From contig CAZGDR010000036.1 in NCBI GenBank assembly GCA_964524755.1, positions 1 through 18,975 of the forward strand: a stretch of DNA of 18,975 nucleotides. The letters run 5' to 3'. The position numbers and the translations under genes were made by a program. The stretch's first letter is position 1. Each line of letters starts with the position of its first letter. The DNA is from JAQVOO01 sp964524755. Lineage in GTDB: Bacteria; Spirochaetota; Spirochaetia; Sphaerochaetales; Sphaerochaetaceae. Shown here one piece after another: positions 12,940 through 18,975 of this stretch. The notes beneath the pieces were generated by a model. That model saw nothing but the letters and a program-made list of their open reading frames with translations, made no database searches and was not told where the DNA came from.

Positions 12940-15387
12940 CTACGGGGTGTTGATCATTTGGTACGAAGTGTAAAGATCTTGAATGGACAATTGTTTTTTA
13001 AACTCTTCGAGTGTTATTTCCTCCTTAGCTTTGAATCGAATAGTTTTATTAGCAGTTGGGCGTAGCTCGAACATGTTCTGTGTGAATGTACCGGTAAGTG
13101 AACCCGCATCAAGAGCTACATAGAAGGCCGGGGCATGTGAGGAAAGGTTCAGGAGGAAGCCCCCTTGAGTTGTATCTACATCGACTCTGATTTGCGGATC
13201 TTGTAAGGCGCAATGTTTGGGATGATCGAGGAATAAAGAATTTTCTAGATAGAGATTTTTAGTAGAGAGTTTTACATGCATATAGGCTTCATTCGTTTGT
13301 ATAGGCAATTGGGAAGCGGGGAAAGAGACAATATGGGTGGCTTGTTCAGCTGCAACATGCGGGAGAAATACATGCTGGGTCACCTTTGTCCCATCAAAAC
13401 GCCGTATTTTGACCGATATTCGACAATCAATAGATTGAGTAGTGTCATTTACAACAAAGAGCTCAATAACGTCATCTTTGCGATAAAGAATAGGAAGTAT
13501 AGGCGCATAAAAGTGTTTTGTAGCATAATGGAGCAACTTCCATTTCCCCGAGTATTCAATGGAAGACCACGTAGTACCGGGCCAACTCGAGTTGAGTTGA
13601 AAGTAGAGCGTTCCCATGCAATATGGACGCAAAGTCCTCCAGTACTCTACTGCCATTTTCATGGCTAACGCCTGTTGTACCTGGCTGAGGTAAATCATGG
13701 AAGCAAACCCTTCAGGGAATCTAAAGTAACGGGAGATACTCTCCAACATAATCGTGTTGCCCTTTGGGTATCGTTGGTGATGCTCCATATCCGGGCTACT
13801 CAAATTTCTCTGTTCATCCGCTGCATACAGGGCTATAGTTGCCAGTGATGGTATAGATTGATAACCAAAGGCACTCGCAAAATGAGGTTTCGTCTCATAA
13901 ATTGATTCAAAAGGTTTGCCTTCTTGCCACATGTCCCAATGGTGGGTGTCTCCCATCTCAGAAGGATCTGTGGGTGAGGAAGGCCAGAAGGGGCGTGTCG
14001 GATCCAATTCTTTGATAAGTCGTTCAATAGTATGTGTATTCAAACGATTATAATCAAAGATATAGCGCTCTTTATTTTCCTGAGAGTTGATGGTTTCTAA
14101 GCCTTTATCATTGCCACACCAGAGCACTAGGCTAGGATGGTCATGTAACCGTTGAATTTGGTAACGTAATTCGGCTTCTACATTAGCTAAAAATGAGTCT
14201 GTGGCTGGATATGTTGCACTACTGAACATACAGTCCTGCCATACCAACAGTCCCATTTCATCACAAAGGGTATAGAAATGGTCATATTCATAGATTCCTC
14301 CACCCCAGACTCTCACCATATTCATATTGGCATCTAGTGCATCTTGAAGAAGTTGTGCAGTGCGCGCAGGGGTGAGGCGTGATGGTAAGGCATCGAGTGG
14401 AACCCAATTAGCGCCCTTACAGAAGATGGGTTGTCCGTTAACACTAAGCATCATACCGGTAGAGTCAGTTCTGGTTAGTTCTACCGTTCTAAAGCCGATT
14501 TTCTTTTCAATAACACTCTCACCGACAGTCAGGGTAAGTGGATGTAAGTGAGGTTTCCCATATCCCACAGGCATCCAAGGTTCAACCTTTTTGACATCAA
14601 ATTCTATAACCCAGACATTCTTCCCTGGTTCTACTGCTTGCACCGCTGTGTGCGTCACAGAGGCTATCTCAGCCGATATTGAAAGGGTCTCTAAGTGATA
14701 GGCCTCATAGATTATAGTAATTGCAACATGCCAACCTGTTGAAACTGTAGTTGTAGTGGTTGTTACACTCTCAACATAGCCCAATTCGATAAAATCGAGG
14801 GTTATTGTTTCATAAATCCCCATGGTCTGTAGGCAAGGACCTCCATCCCAGCCACTGTGGCTTTGTGATTTTCGAATAAGATTGCGATGAGGGCAGCCCT
14901 TTTTGTATTCTGTATAAGGGAGAGGATAGGGTAGTTGCGAGGCTAGCTTTGAGGCCTCTTTCTGAGGAGATGAGAAGCGTAATTCAATGAAGTTTTCCCC
15001 AACCACTAAGGCTTCGGTACAATCAAATTGCCAGCGTCTAAATTGATTATTACAGCTTCCGACTACTCTGTCATTTATAACGACCTCAACATACGTGTCG
15101 ACCATCGTCATAGATAAGATAGCTTTCTTCCCTTTTACATCTGCAGCTGAAATAATAAAACCTTTGCTGGCAACCCAGTCACAAGAGCTTACCCATTGAA
15201 CCGTTTTCTCTGTTTCTCCAGAGTAGGGATCTTCTATTATCTTGGCTTCATAGAGCGCAGTATGGATATCTCCTGGTAGAGTCAGCAGCAGTGAATGCTG
15301 TCGGTGAAAAAAACGAGTAGCAGGAAGAGTTTTATGACGTTCTTGTGGTGCGAGACTCCAAATTCCATCCAAAGTGATCGATTTCAT
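12940..15387 (-). CDS. GH2 beta-mannosidase homologue lacking both catalytic glutamates
   Basis: ATG 15387 has AGGAG 5 nt upstream, giving 815 aa without a signal peptide, so the protein is cytoplasmic. Domain order is that of GH2 beta-mannosidases: a jelly-roll N-terminal domain (about 1-190, RKSQSHSGWDGGP at 172-184), an immunoglobulin-like domain (about 195-300), a TIM barrel (about 305-640, VRVWGGGIYEYDHFY at 358-372, VWQDCMF at 382-388) and C-terminal beta domains. Active members read WCGNNE with the acid/base Glu and SEFGFQS with the nucleophile Glu. Here these are WCGNDK with Lys428 (codon at 14104-14106) and SAFGYQS with Ala506 (codon at 13870-13872). GWDWGPRL has become GWDGGPCL and WQLND has become FQLNS. 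The reading frame is otherwise intact. Mannosidase activity is therefore unlikely; a binding or regulatory role is speculation. Its promoter is separate from pfp. Confidence 0.88.
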   Translation of the reverse strand: MKSITLDGIWSLAPQERHKTLPATRFFHRQHSLLLTLPGDIHTALYEAKIIEDPYSGETEKTVQWVSSCDWVASKGFIISAADVKGKKAILSMTMVDTYVEVVINDRVVGSCNNQFRRWQFDCTEALVVGENFIELRFSSPQKEASKLASQLPYPLPYTEYKKGCPHRNLIRKSQSHSGWDGGPCLQTMGIYETITLDFIELGYVESVTTTTTTVSTGWHVAITIIYEAYHLETLSISAEIASVTHTAVQAVEPGKNVWVIEFDVKKVEPWMPVGYGKPHLHPLTLTVGESVIEKKIGFRTVELTRTDSTGMMLSVNGQPIFCKGANWVPLDALPSRLTPARTAQLLQDALDANMNMVRVWGGGIYEYDHFYTLCDEMGLLVWQDCMFSSATYPATDSFLANVEAELRYQIQRLHDHPSLVLWCGNDKGLETINSQENKERYIFDYNRLNTHTIERLIKELDPTRPFWPSSPTDPSEMGDTHHWDMWQEGKPFESIYETKPHFASAFGYQSIPSLATIALYAADEQRNLSSPDMEHHQRYPKGNTIMLESISRYFRFPEGFASMIYLSQVQQALAMKMAVEYWRTLRPYCMGTLYFQLNSSWPGTTWSSIEYSGKWKLLHYATKHFYAPILPILYRKDDVIELFVVNDTTQSIDCRISVKIRRFDGTKVTQHVFLPHVAAEQATHIVSFPASQLPIQTNEAYMHVKLSTKNLYLENSLFLDHPKHCALQDPQIRVDVDTTQGGFLLNLSSHAPAFYVALDAGSLTGTFTQNMFELRPTANKTIRFKAKEEITLEEFKKQLSIQDLYTSYQMINTP

Positions 15388-15408
15388 AGATACTCCTAAC
15401 AAATGAAG

Positions 15409-15417
15409 ATTATAGCA
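15409..15417 (-). promoter_or_regulatory. Extended -10 promoter for the GH2 gene
   Basis: Minus-strand TGCTATAAT (15417-15409) is a perfect -10 with the TGn extension. No good -35 is present 16-18 nt upstream, as is common for extended -10 promoters. It lies between the pfp terminator and the GH2 ribosome-binding site, giving a leader of about 15 nt. Confidence 0.6.
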
Positions 15418-15445
15418 TGGAAGTATGATTCTGGCGGGATAACTT

Positions 15446-15474
15446 AAAAAAAGCCACCAGAATTATCTGGTGGC
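15446..15474 (-). terminator. Strong intrinsic terminator of pfp
   Basis: On the minus strand GCCACCAGA (15474-15466) and TCTGGTGGC (15461-15453) make a perfect 9-bp stem around TAAT, followed by seven T (15452-15446). It begins 10 nt after the pfp stop codon. Confidence 0.95.
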
Positions 15475-15484
15475 AGGTATGCTC

Positions 15485-16966
15485 TTAGTTATGCTCAAGT
15501 TGCAAGGTTTTCGTGGTAGTATCACAAACCTCAGTCGGTCCATAATACTGAATTGCTCCAGGGTATAGGTACTTTGAGTCTACAGCCCAGCTTCCACGAT
15601 GTGCAGCAAAATATTTGAAAGGAGCAGCATCTAATTCCACGAGGGCCTTTTTGATTACAGGCGTTAATTTACCATGACGATTTTCCATATTCAACATCAT
15701 AGTTATGGGGATACCGCCAGCGTGCCACTCGTTTGCAGGGGCCGTGAGATTGGTAACCGATGAAATATAACCACTGCAGTTGTTCGCTACTAAAAGAAAG
15801 GCGTTGTAGCCAAGGCTATAACAATAGTCGGCATCAAAATTTGAAGGGAAGGCACAGCGNNNNNNNNNNNNNNNNNNNNNNNNNNNNNNNNNNNNNNNNN
15901 NNNNNNNNNNNNNNNNNNNNNNNNNNNNNNNNNNNNNNNNNNNNNNNNNNNNNNNNNNNGCACTCTCCTTAGCTAATAAGTTATTCAACTCAGCGATAAG
16001 TATTTTAATCTCAGGGATGAATTCAACTACCCCTTCTGGAATTAAGATTACGCCGTAATTAAGTCCTTTAGCAGCTCTTTGCACTATAATCGAGGTTAAG
16101 GAATCGACAATCTCGTTCAAGTCAGTGCCATTAGCCTCAATTTCTTCGCCGATAAGACAGGCGTTTGGTTGTGTAATGAGAGCACATTCAAGTGCTATGT
16201 GGCTAGCACTTCTCCCCATTAAGCGAACAAAATGCCAATATTTTTTAGCGCTTTTGGCATCTCGCATGAGATTGCCAATTAATTCGCTATAGGTTTTGGT
16301 GGCTGTGTCAAAGCCAAAGGATATTTCAATAAATTCATTTTTCAAATCCCCATCGATGGTTTTGGGACAACCTACAACAGTGATATTAGCTTTGGTACGT
16401 AAGAAATATTCAGCAAGTACTGCTGCGTTCGTGTTTGAATCATCGCCGCCAATAATAACGATTGCACTGATATCATGTGTATGGCAGACTTTGGCGCAAA
16501 TTTCGAACTGCTCTTCGGTTTCTAGTTTAGTTCGTCCGCTTCCAATAATATCAAAACCACCGGTATTACGGTACTCTTGCATGAGCTCAGTCGTTATTTC
16601 TAGTTTTTTATCTTCCAATATACCAGAAGGGCCACCTAAGAAACCAAATAGACGAGATTCAGGGTTTGCATTTTTCAAGGCATCGAATAGTCCACTAATT
16701 ACATTGTGGCCACCAGGGGCTTGTCCACCTGAAAGGATAACACCTATGTTTATCTTTTTTGCAACTTTTGCGGAGGTTCCTTTAGTGAAGTTCACCTGGG
16801 GTAACCCATAGGTATGAGGAAACAGACTTTTAAGAGTCTCTTGGTCGGTTTCTGGTACGCCAATGGCGCCTTTCGCCAGGGCGATGGTATCAATTTTTTC
16901 ACGTAAGATGCTGGGCAACTTGGGTTGGTAGGCATAACGTGCTTTCTGTAATGGTGAGTAATCCAT
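15485..16966 (-). CDS. pfp: PPi-dependent phosphofructokinase (long form), with assembly gap
   Basis: PFP converts fructose 6-phosphate and pyrophosphate reversibly to fructose 1,6-bisphosphate, a glycolytic step that spirochaetes often run with PPi instead of ATP. The known sequence covers 335 residues before and 124 after a gap. GGDDSNTNA (173-181) has Asp where ATP enzymes have Gly, and PKTIDGDL (201-208) carries the Lys typical of PPi users; MGRSASH (250-256) binds substrate. After the gap come FPSNFDADYCYSLGY and GGIPITMMLNMENRHGKL. The N-terminal extension and the total size fit the long type of about 550 aa, as in Treponema and Borrelia. Both flanks stay in one frame across 100 N. ATG 16966 is preceded by AGGAG 7 nt upstream. 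It has its own promoter and terminator, so it is probably monocistronic. Confidence 0.92.
   Translation of the reverse strand: MDYSPLQKARYAYQPKLPSILREKIDTIALAKGAIGVPETDQETLKSLFPHTYGLPQVNFTKGTSAKVAKKINIGVILSGGQAPGGHNVISGLFDALKNANPESRLFGFLGGPSGILEDKKLEITTELMQEYRNTGGFDIIGSGRTKLETEEQFEICAKVCHTHDISAIVIIGGDDSNTNAAVLAEYFLRTKANITVVGCPKTIDGDLKNEFIEISFGFDTATKTYSELIGNLMRDAKSAKKYWHFVRLMGRSASHIALECALITQPNACLIGEEIEANGTDLNEIVDSLTSIIVQRAAKGLNYGVILIPEGVVEFIPEIKILIAELNNLLAKESXXXXXXXXXXXXXXXXXXXXXXXXXXXXXXXXXXRCAFPSNFDADYCYSLGYNAFLLVANNCSGYISSVTNLTAPANEWHAGGIPITMMLNMENRHGKLTPVIKKALVELDAAPFKYFAAHRGSWAVDSKYLYPGAIQYYGPTEVCDTTTKTLQLEHN
15860..15959. other. Assembly gap of 100 N within pfp
   Basis: Exactly 100 unknown bases interrupt pfp, the customary placeholder for a gap of unknown length. 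Comparison with remembered long-form PFP sequences suggests about 80-95 residues are missing here, i.e. roughly 240-285 bp rather than 100. Confidence 0.97.
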
Positions 16967-16999
16967 TCCTGTTCTCCTATTATGGGGATATATGGTAAA

Positions 17000-17029
17000 A
17001 TTATAGGATGTTTTAGCGTTCTACTTCAA
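17000..17029 (-). promoter_or_regulatory. pfp: pfp promoter
   Basis: On the minus strand TTGAAG (17029-17024), an 18-nt spacer and TATAAT (17005-17000): a 4/6 -35 and a perfect -10. Initiation near 16993 gives a leader of about 27 nt containing AGGAG. Confidence 0.7.
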
Positions 17030-17050
17030 GGCCTTTGCCAAGTTTCACTT

Positions 17051-17108
17051 TTTGTCTCACCCACGCTCCCTGCATCACCCAATAGGAAAACTGCTACTCT
17101 TTGTCTCA
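17051..17108 (+). repeat. Repeated 9-mer TTTGTCTCA in the pfp-DUF188 intergenic region
   Basis: TTTGTCTCA occurs at 17051-17059 and 17100-17108; a related ATTGTCTTTCTCA follows at 17112-17124. The same 9-mer occurs inverted at 8680-8688 in the divergent folC/acyl-synthetase region. Both sites lie between divergent promoters. Whether this is an operator is unknown. Confidence 0.4.
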
Positions 17109-17141
17109 GTAATTGTCTTTCTCACTGATATACAGAGGTGA

Positions 17142-17170
17142 TTGACCCTTTTATAGATGCTGAGTATGGT
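17142..17170 (+). promoter_or_regulatory. Promoter for the DUF188 gene, 7 nt before the ATG
   Basis: TTGACC (17142-17147), a 17-nt spacer and TATGGT (17165-17170) match at 5/6 and 4/6. Seven bases separate the -10 from ATG 17178, so the transcript should begin at or next to that codon, giving a leaderless message. Confidence 0.55.
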
Positions 17171-17177
17171 AATTGTC

Positions 17178-17687
17178 ATGGAATTCACTAACCATGGACA
17201 AGCTTCTTTGTTTATAGATGCCGATTCTTGTCCTCGTCAATTGCGTACTATTATTCTCAAAGCTGTGCTTAATCGCAAGTTGCCGGCGATATTCGTAGCC
17301 GACAGATCATTACCTGATGTGGTCGAAGCACAGGAACAACAACCTACCGATGATGCGGGAAATCCGTTAGTGTGTATGGTCGTGGTTGAAGCGGGTGATA
17401 ATAGTGCCGATGATTATTTAGTGAAAATTGGGCGCAAAGATACCATAGCCATCACTCGAGACATCCCTTTAGCTGATCGCTTGGCCGAATTAGGTATGGT
17501 AGTGTTAGATGATCGAGGTGGGGTGTACACCAAGGAGACAATTGGAGAGCGCCTCTCTTTACGTAATTTAATGACCGACTTACGAGAGTTTGGGATCCAT
17601 ATTGAGAAGACCAAACCTCTCGGGCCGCGCGAGGTTCAAGCTTTCGCCAATGCTCTCGATCGCGAAATTACTCGGTTGTTTACATAA
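17178..17687 (+). CDS. YaiI/YqxD family protein (DUF188)
   Basis: The family is widespread in bacteria with no settled function; a PIN-like nuclease fold has been proposed. From ATG 17178 the protein is 169 aa, close to the usual 150-160. Earlier ATGs at 17157 and 17166 would add up to seven residues, but they lie in or before the -10 of the best promoter and have no ribosome-binding site. Family motifs are LFIDADSCP (11-19, usually VDADACP), DNSADDYLV, ITRDIPLADRL and DDRGGVYTKETIGERLSLRNLM, with an FANALDREI ending. The acidic residues Asp14 and Asp16 and the later DNSADD Asp residues could form a metal site. It is followed 39 nt later by a LuxR-type gene on the same strand. Confidence 0.85.
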   Translation: MEFTNHGQASLFIDADSCPRQLRTIILKAVLNRKLPAIFVADRSLPDVVEAQEQQPTDDAGNPLVCMVVVEAGDNSADDYLVKIGRKDTIAITRDIPLADRLAELGMVVLDDRGGVYTKETIGERLSLRNLMTDLREFGIHIEKTKPLGPREVQAFANALDREITRLFT

Positions 17688-17704
17688 AAATCGAAGCATT
17701 TTTA
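17685..17704 (+). terminator. AT-only hairpin at the DUF188 stop codon
   Basis: TAAAAAT (17685-17691) and ATTTTTA (17698-17704) are perfect 7-bp arms around CGAAGC. The left arm includes the DUF188 TAA. It resembles the hairpin at 12089-12108. It lacks GC pairs and a following U-run, so it is a weak terminator at best. Confidence 0.3.
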
Positions 17705-17726
17705 CCTATCAAACAGTTTATTTACT

Positions 17727-18332
17727 GTGAATAAAAAACACCTGCTTATTACAGCGAGCACGTCAGCTATGCTCGAAACTTTTCGTTATTGGATTCTCTC
17801 TTTCCTCAAAGATGAGGTCGTTATTGAAACCCGTTGTTTTACAGACGGGGAGAGTTGTCTGCATAAGAAAAGGCCTTTTGATATGACGATAGCCTTAGTT
17901 TTTTCAGAAAAGGAAATTAGGGAAGCCCAGAGTTTTTGTAACAAGTTAGCAACACAGGGGGTCTCTTTGGGGACAACCATGCTGGTCCTTTCCTCTTCTT
18001 TGCAAAAGTATAGAGCAGTAGTAACTCTCCATGCTTTTACCCAACAGGTCCCTTTAGCCAATTGTATGCAGCCTATTTTACATACATTGCAAACAAGCAG
18101 TTCCCTCTATGTGCAAGAAGCAGGAGCAAATTTTAGACCCTTTACGAAGCGAGAAAAACAGGTTCTTGAATTCTTGGCACAAGGGATTGGTATTAAAGAG
18201 ATTGCACATACGTTGGGAATTTCCAAATATACTGTGATTACGTATCAGAGGAACTTATATCTGAAAACAGGAGCACGGACTTTACAACAACTAGCATTAT
18301 TTGCCGCTCTGCATGTCTGTGCCTCATCGTAA
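17727..18332 (+). CDS. LuxR/GerE-type regulator with degenerate receiver-like domain
   Basis: Residues 138-196 form a clear LuxR-type DNA-binding helix-turn-helix: FTKREKQVLEFLAQGIGIKEIAHTLGIS, then the recognition helix YTVITYQRNLYLKTGA. The N-terminal part (about 3-123) alternates strands and helices like a response-regulator receiver, with strands HLLITAS, MTIALVFS and TTMLVLSS. However, the acidic pair after strand 1, the phosphorylated Asp after strand 3 and the Lys after strand 5 are all absent. It is thus probably not controlled by phosphorylation. The start is GTG 17727 without a Shine-Dalgarno sequence; ATG 17769 is possible but would remove the first strand. No sensor kinase is adjacent. 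Its target genes are unknown. Its TAA is separated from the asnS stop on the other strand by one base. Confidence 0.8.
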   Translation: MNKKHLLITASTSAMLETFRYWILSFLKDEVVIETRCFTDGESCLHKKRPFDMTIALVFSEKEIREAQSFCNKLATQGVSLGTTMLVLSSSLQKYRAVVTLHAFTQQVPLANCMQPILHTLQTSSSLYVQEAGANFRPFTKREKQVLEFLAQGIGIKEIAHTLGISKYTVITYQRNLYLKTGARTLQQLALFAALHVCASS

Positions 18333-18333
18333 C

Positions 18334-18975
18334 TTAGAAGTCTGCTTGTTTTGGTGCACGAGGGAAGGGGATAACGTCTCGAATATTTTGCATGCCTGTG
18401 ATGTATTGAATTGCACGATCGAAACCTAAACCAAAGCCAGCATGGGGAACACTCCCGTAACGACGCAAATCGAGGTACCACCAATAATCCTTAGGATCCA
18501 AATGTAGTTCCGCCATACGGTTAGTTAAGACATCTATGCGACTTTCCCGTTCGCTCCCTCCAATAATCTCTCCCAATCGGGGGACGAGGACGTCCATAGC
18601 CCGTACCGTTTTATCATCTTCATTGACCTTCATATAGAAGGCCTTAATTTCTTTAGGATAATCGGTAACAATAACAGGGCCCTGGTGCACTTGTTCGGTG
18701 AGAAATCGTTCATGTTCAGTTTGTAAATCGCTGCCCCATGTGACAGGGTAATCAAACTTATTATTATTTTTAGTGAGTTCTTTAATTGCATCCGTATAAC
18801 TCATGTGAATAAAGGGCGATTCTATTACTGAGCGCAACGTATCTGAAACACCTTTCTCGACCCATTTTGAGAAAAAAGCCATATCTTCAGCACAGTTCTC
18901 TAAGACGGCAGAAAATACATATTTCAGGAATTCTTCAGCAAGGGCCATGTTCCCTTCAAGGGTACAAAAAGCCAT
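18334..18975 (-). CDS. asnS: Asparaginyl-tRNA synthetase, C-terminal part (runs off the window)
   Basis: The 213 visible residues are the end of a class II aminoacyl-tRNA synthetase catalytic domain. EMAFCTLEGNMALAEEFLKYV-type sequence opens the fragment; WGSDLQTEHERFL (80-92), GGSERESRIDVLTNRM (138-153) and motif 3 GFGLGFDRAIQYITG (180-194), followed by IRDVIPFPRAPKQADF, mark it as AsnRS rather than AspRS or LysRS. Full AsnRS is about 460 residues, so roughly the first 250 lie beyond the right edge; the Met at 18975 is internal. It charges tRNA-Asn with asparagine in the cytoplasm, meaning this organism need not rely only on the amidotransferase route for Asn-tRNA. Confidence 0.93.
   Translation of the reverse strand: MAFCTLEGNMALAEEFLKYVFSAVLENCAEDMAFFSKWVEKGVSDTLRSVIESPFIHMSYTDAIKELTKNNNKFDYPVTWGSDLQTEHERFLTEQVHQGPVIVTDYPKEIKAFYMKVNEDDKTVRAMDVLVPRLGEIIGGSERESRIDVLTNRMAELHLDPKDYWWYLDLRRYGSVPHAGFGLGFDRAIQYITGMQNIRDVIPFPRAPKQADF

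Noticed and set aside
13276..13668. 130-aa open frame on the + strand opposite the GH2 gene
   Set aside because: Overlaps the intact C-terminal part of the GH2 protein and shows no promoter, ribosome-binding site or family motif.
13860..14110. Frameshift or pseudogene decay as cause of the missing GH2 catalytic residues
   Set aside because: The frame is continuous and the flanking motifs (VLWCGN, FGYQSIPSL) are intact on both sides of each site, so these are point replacements rather than frame errors.
16296..16811. 171-aa open frame on the + strand opposite pfp
   Set aside because: It lies wholly antisense to a well-supported gene, has no family likeness and no ribosome-binding site; a shadow of the pfp frame.

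Overview
The window looks like a chromosomal housekeeping stretch from a spirochaete, most likely Sphaerochaetaceae or a relative. This is inference from gene content and remembered family likeness; no rRNA or marker set was compared. The pointers are a long-form PPi-dependent phosphofructokinase, an archaeal-type cytidylate kinase with the GCGNTT loop, a very divergent omega-like protein between cmk and miaA, and a clostridial/spirochaetal-style MurC. A run of exactly 100 N at 15860-15959 is a scaffold-gap placeholder, so this is a draft assembly. I see no tRNA, rRNA, CRISPR array, insertion sequence or phage gene.

Layout. (1) 1-330, +: a near-consensus promoter, a 56-aa zinc-ribbon gene and an intrinsic terminator, forming a self-contained transcription unit. 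(2) 339-4358, +: a tight operon murC - yicC - cmk - omega-like - miaA, covering peptidoglycan precursor synthesis, RNA decay, CMP recycling, transcription and tRNA modification. (3) 4355-8645, -: folC - rqcH-like - a single-pass membrane protein with a kinase-like cytoplasmic domain, joined by 10-nt and 1-nt overlaps. Its last gene ends inside the end of miaA. (4) 8841-12057, +: acyl-CoA/acyl-ACP synthetase - yhbY - iron-type alcohol dehydrogenase. (5) 12079-16966, -: a DUF4213/DUF364 protein, a GH2 beta-mannosidase homologue, and pfp with its own promoter and a very strong terminator. (6) 17142-18332, +: a YaiI/YqxD (DUF188) protein and a LuxR-type regulator with a degenerate receiver-like domain. 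(7) 18334 to the window end, -: the 3' part of asnS.

The most notable observation is that the full-length GH2 beta-mannosidase homologue has neither catalytic glutamate: Lys replaces the acid/base and Ala the nucleophile, so it looks like an intact pseudoenzyme. Other points worth a second look are the Walker A Lys-to-Asn change in the cytidylate kinase, the pseudokinase-like membrane protein, the orphan pseudo-receiver regulator, the promoter-driven zinc-ribbon miniprotein, probable leaderless starts for folC and the DUF188 gene, non-ATG starts in the omega-like/miaA pair, a hairpin between ribosome-binding site and start of yhbY, and a 9-mer found three times in two divergent intergenic regions. 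None of these amounts to a clearly new multi-gene system; the window is mainly conserved core metabolism with several eroded or divergent proteins.
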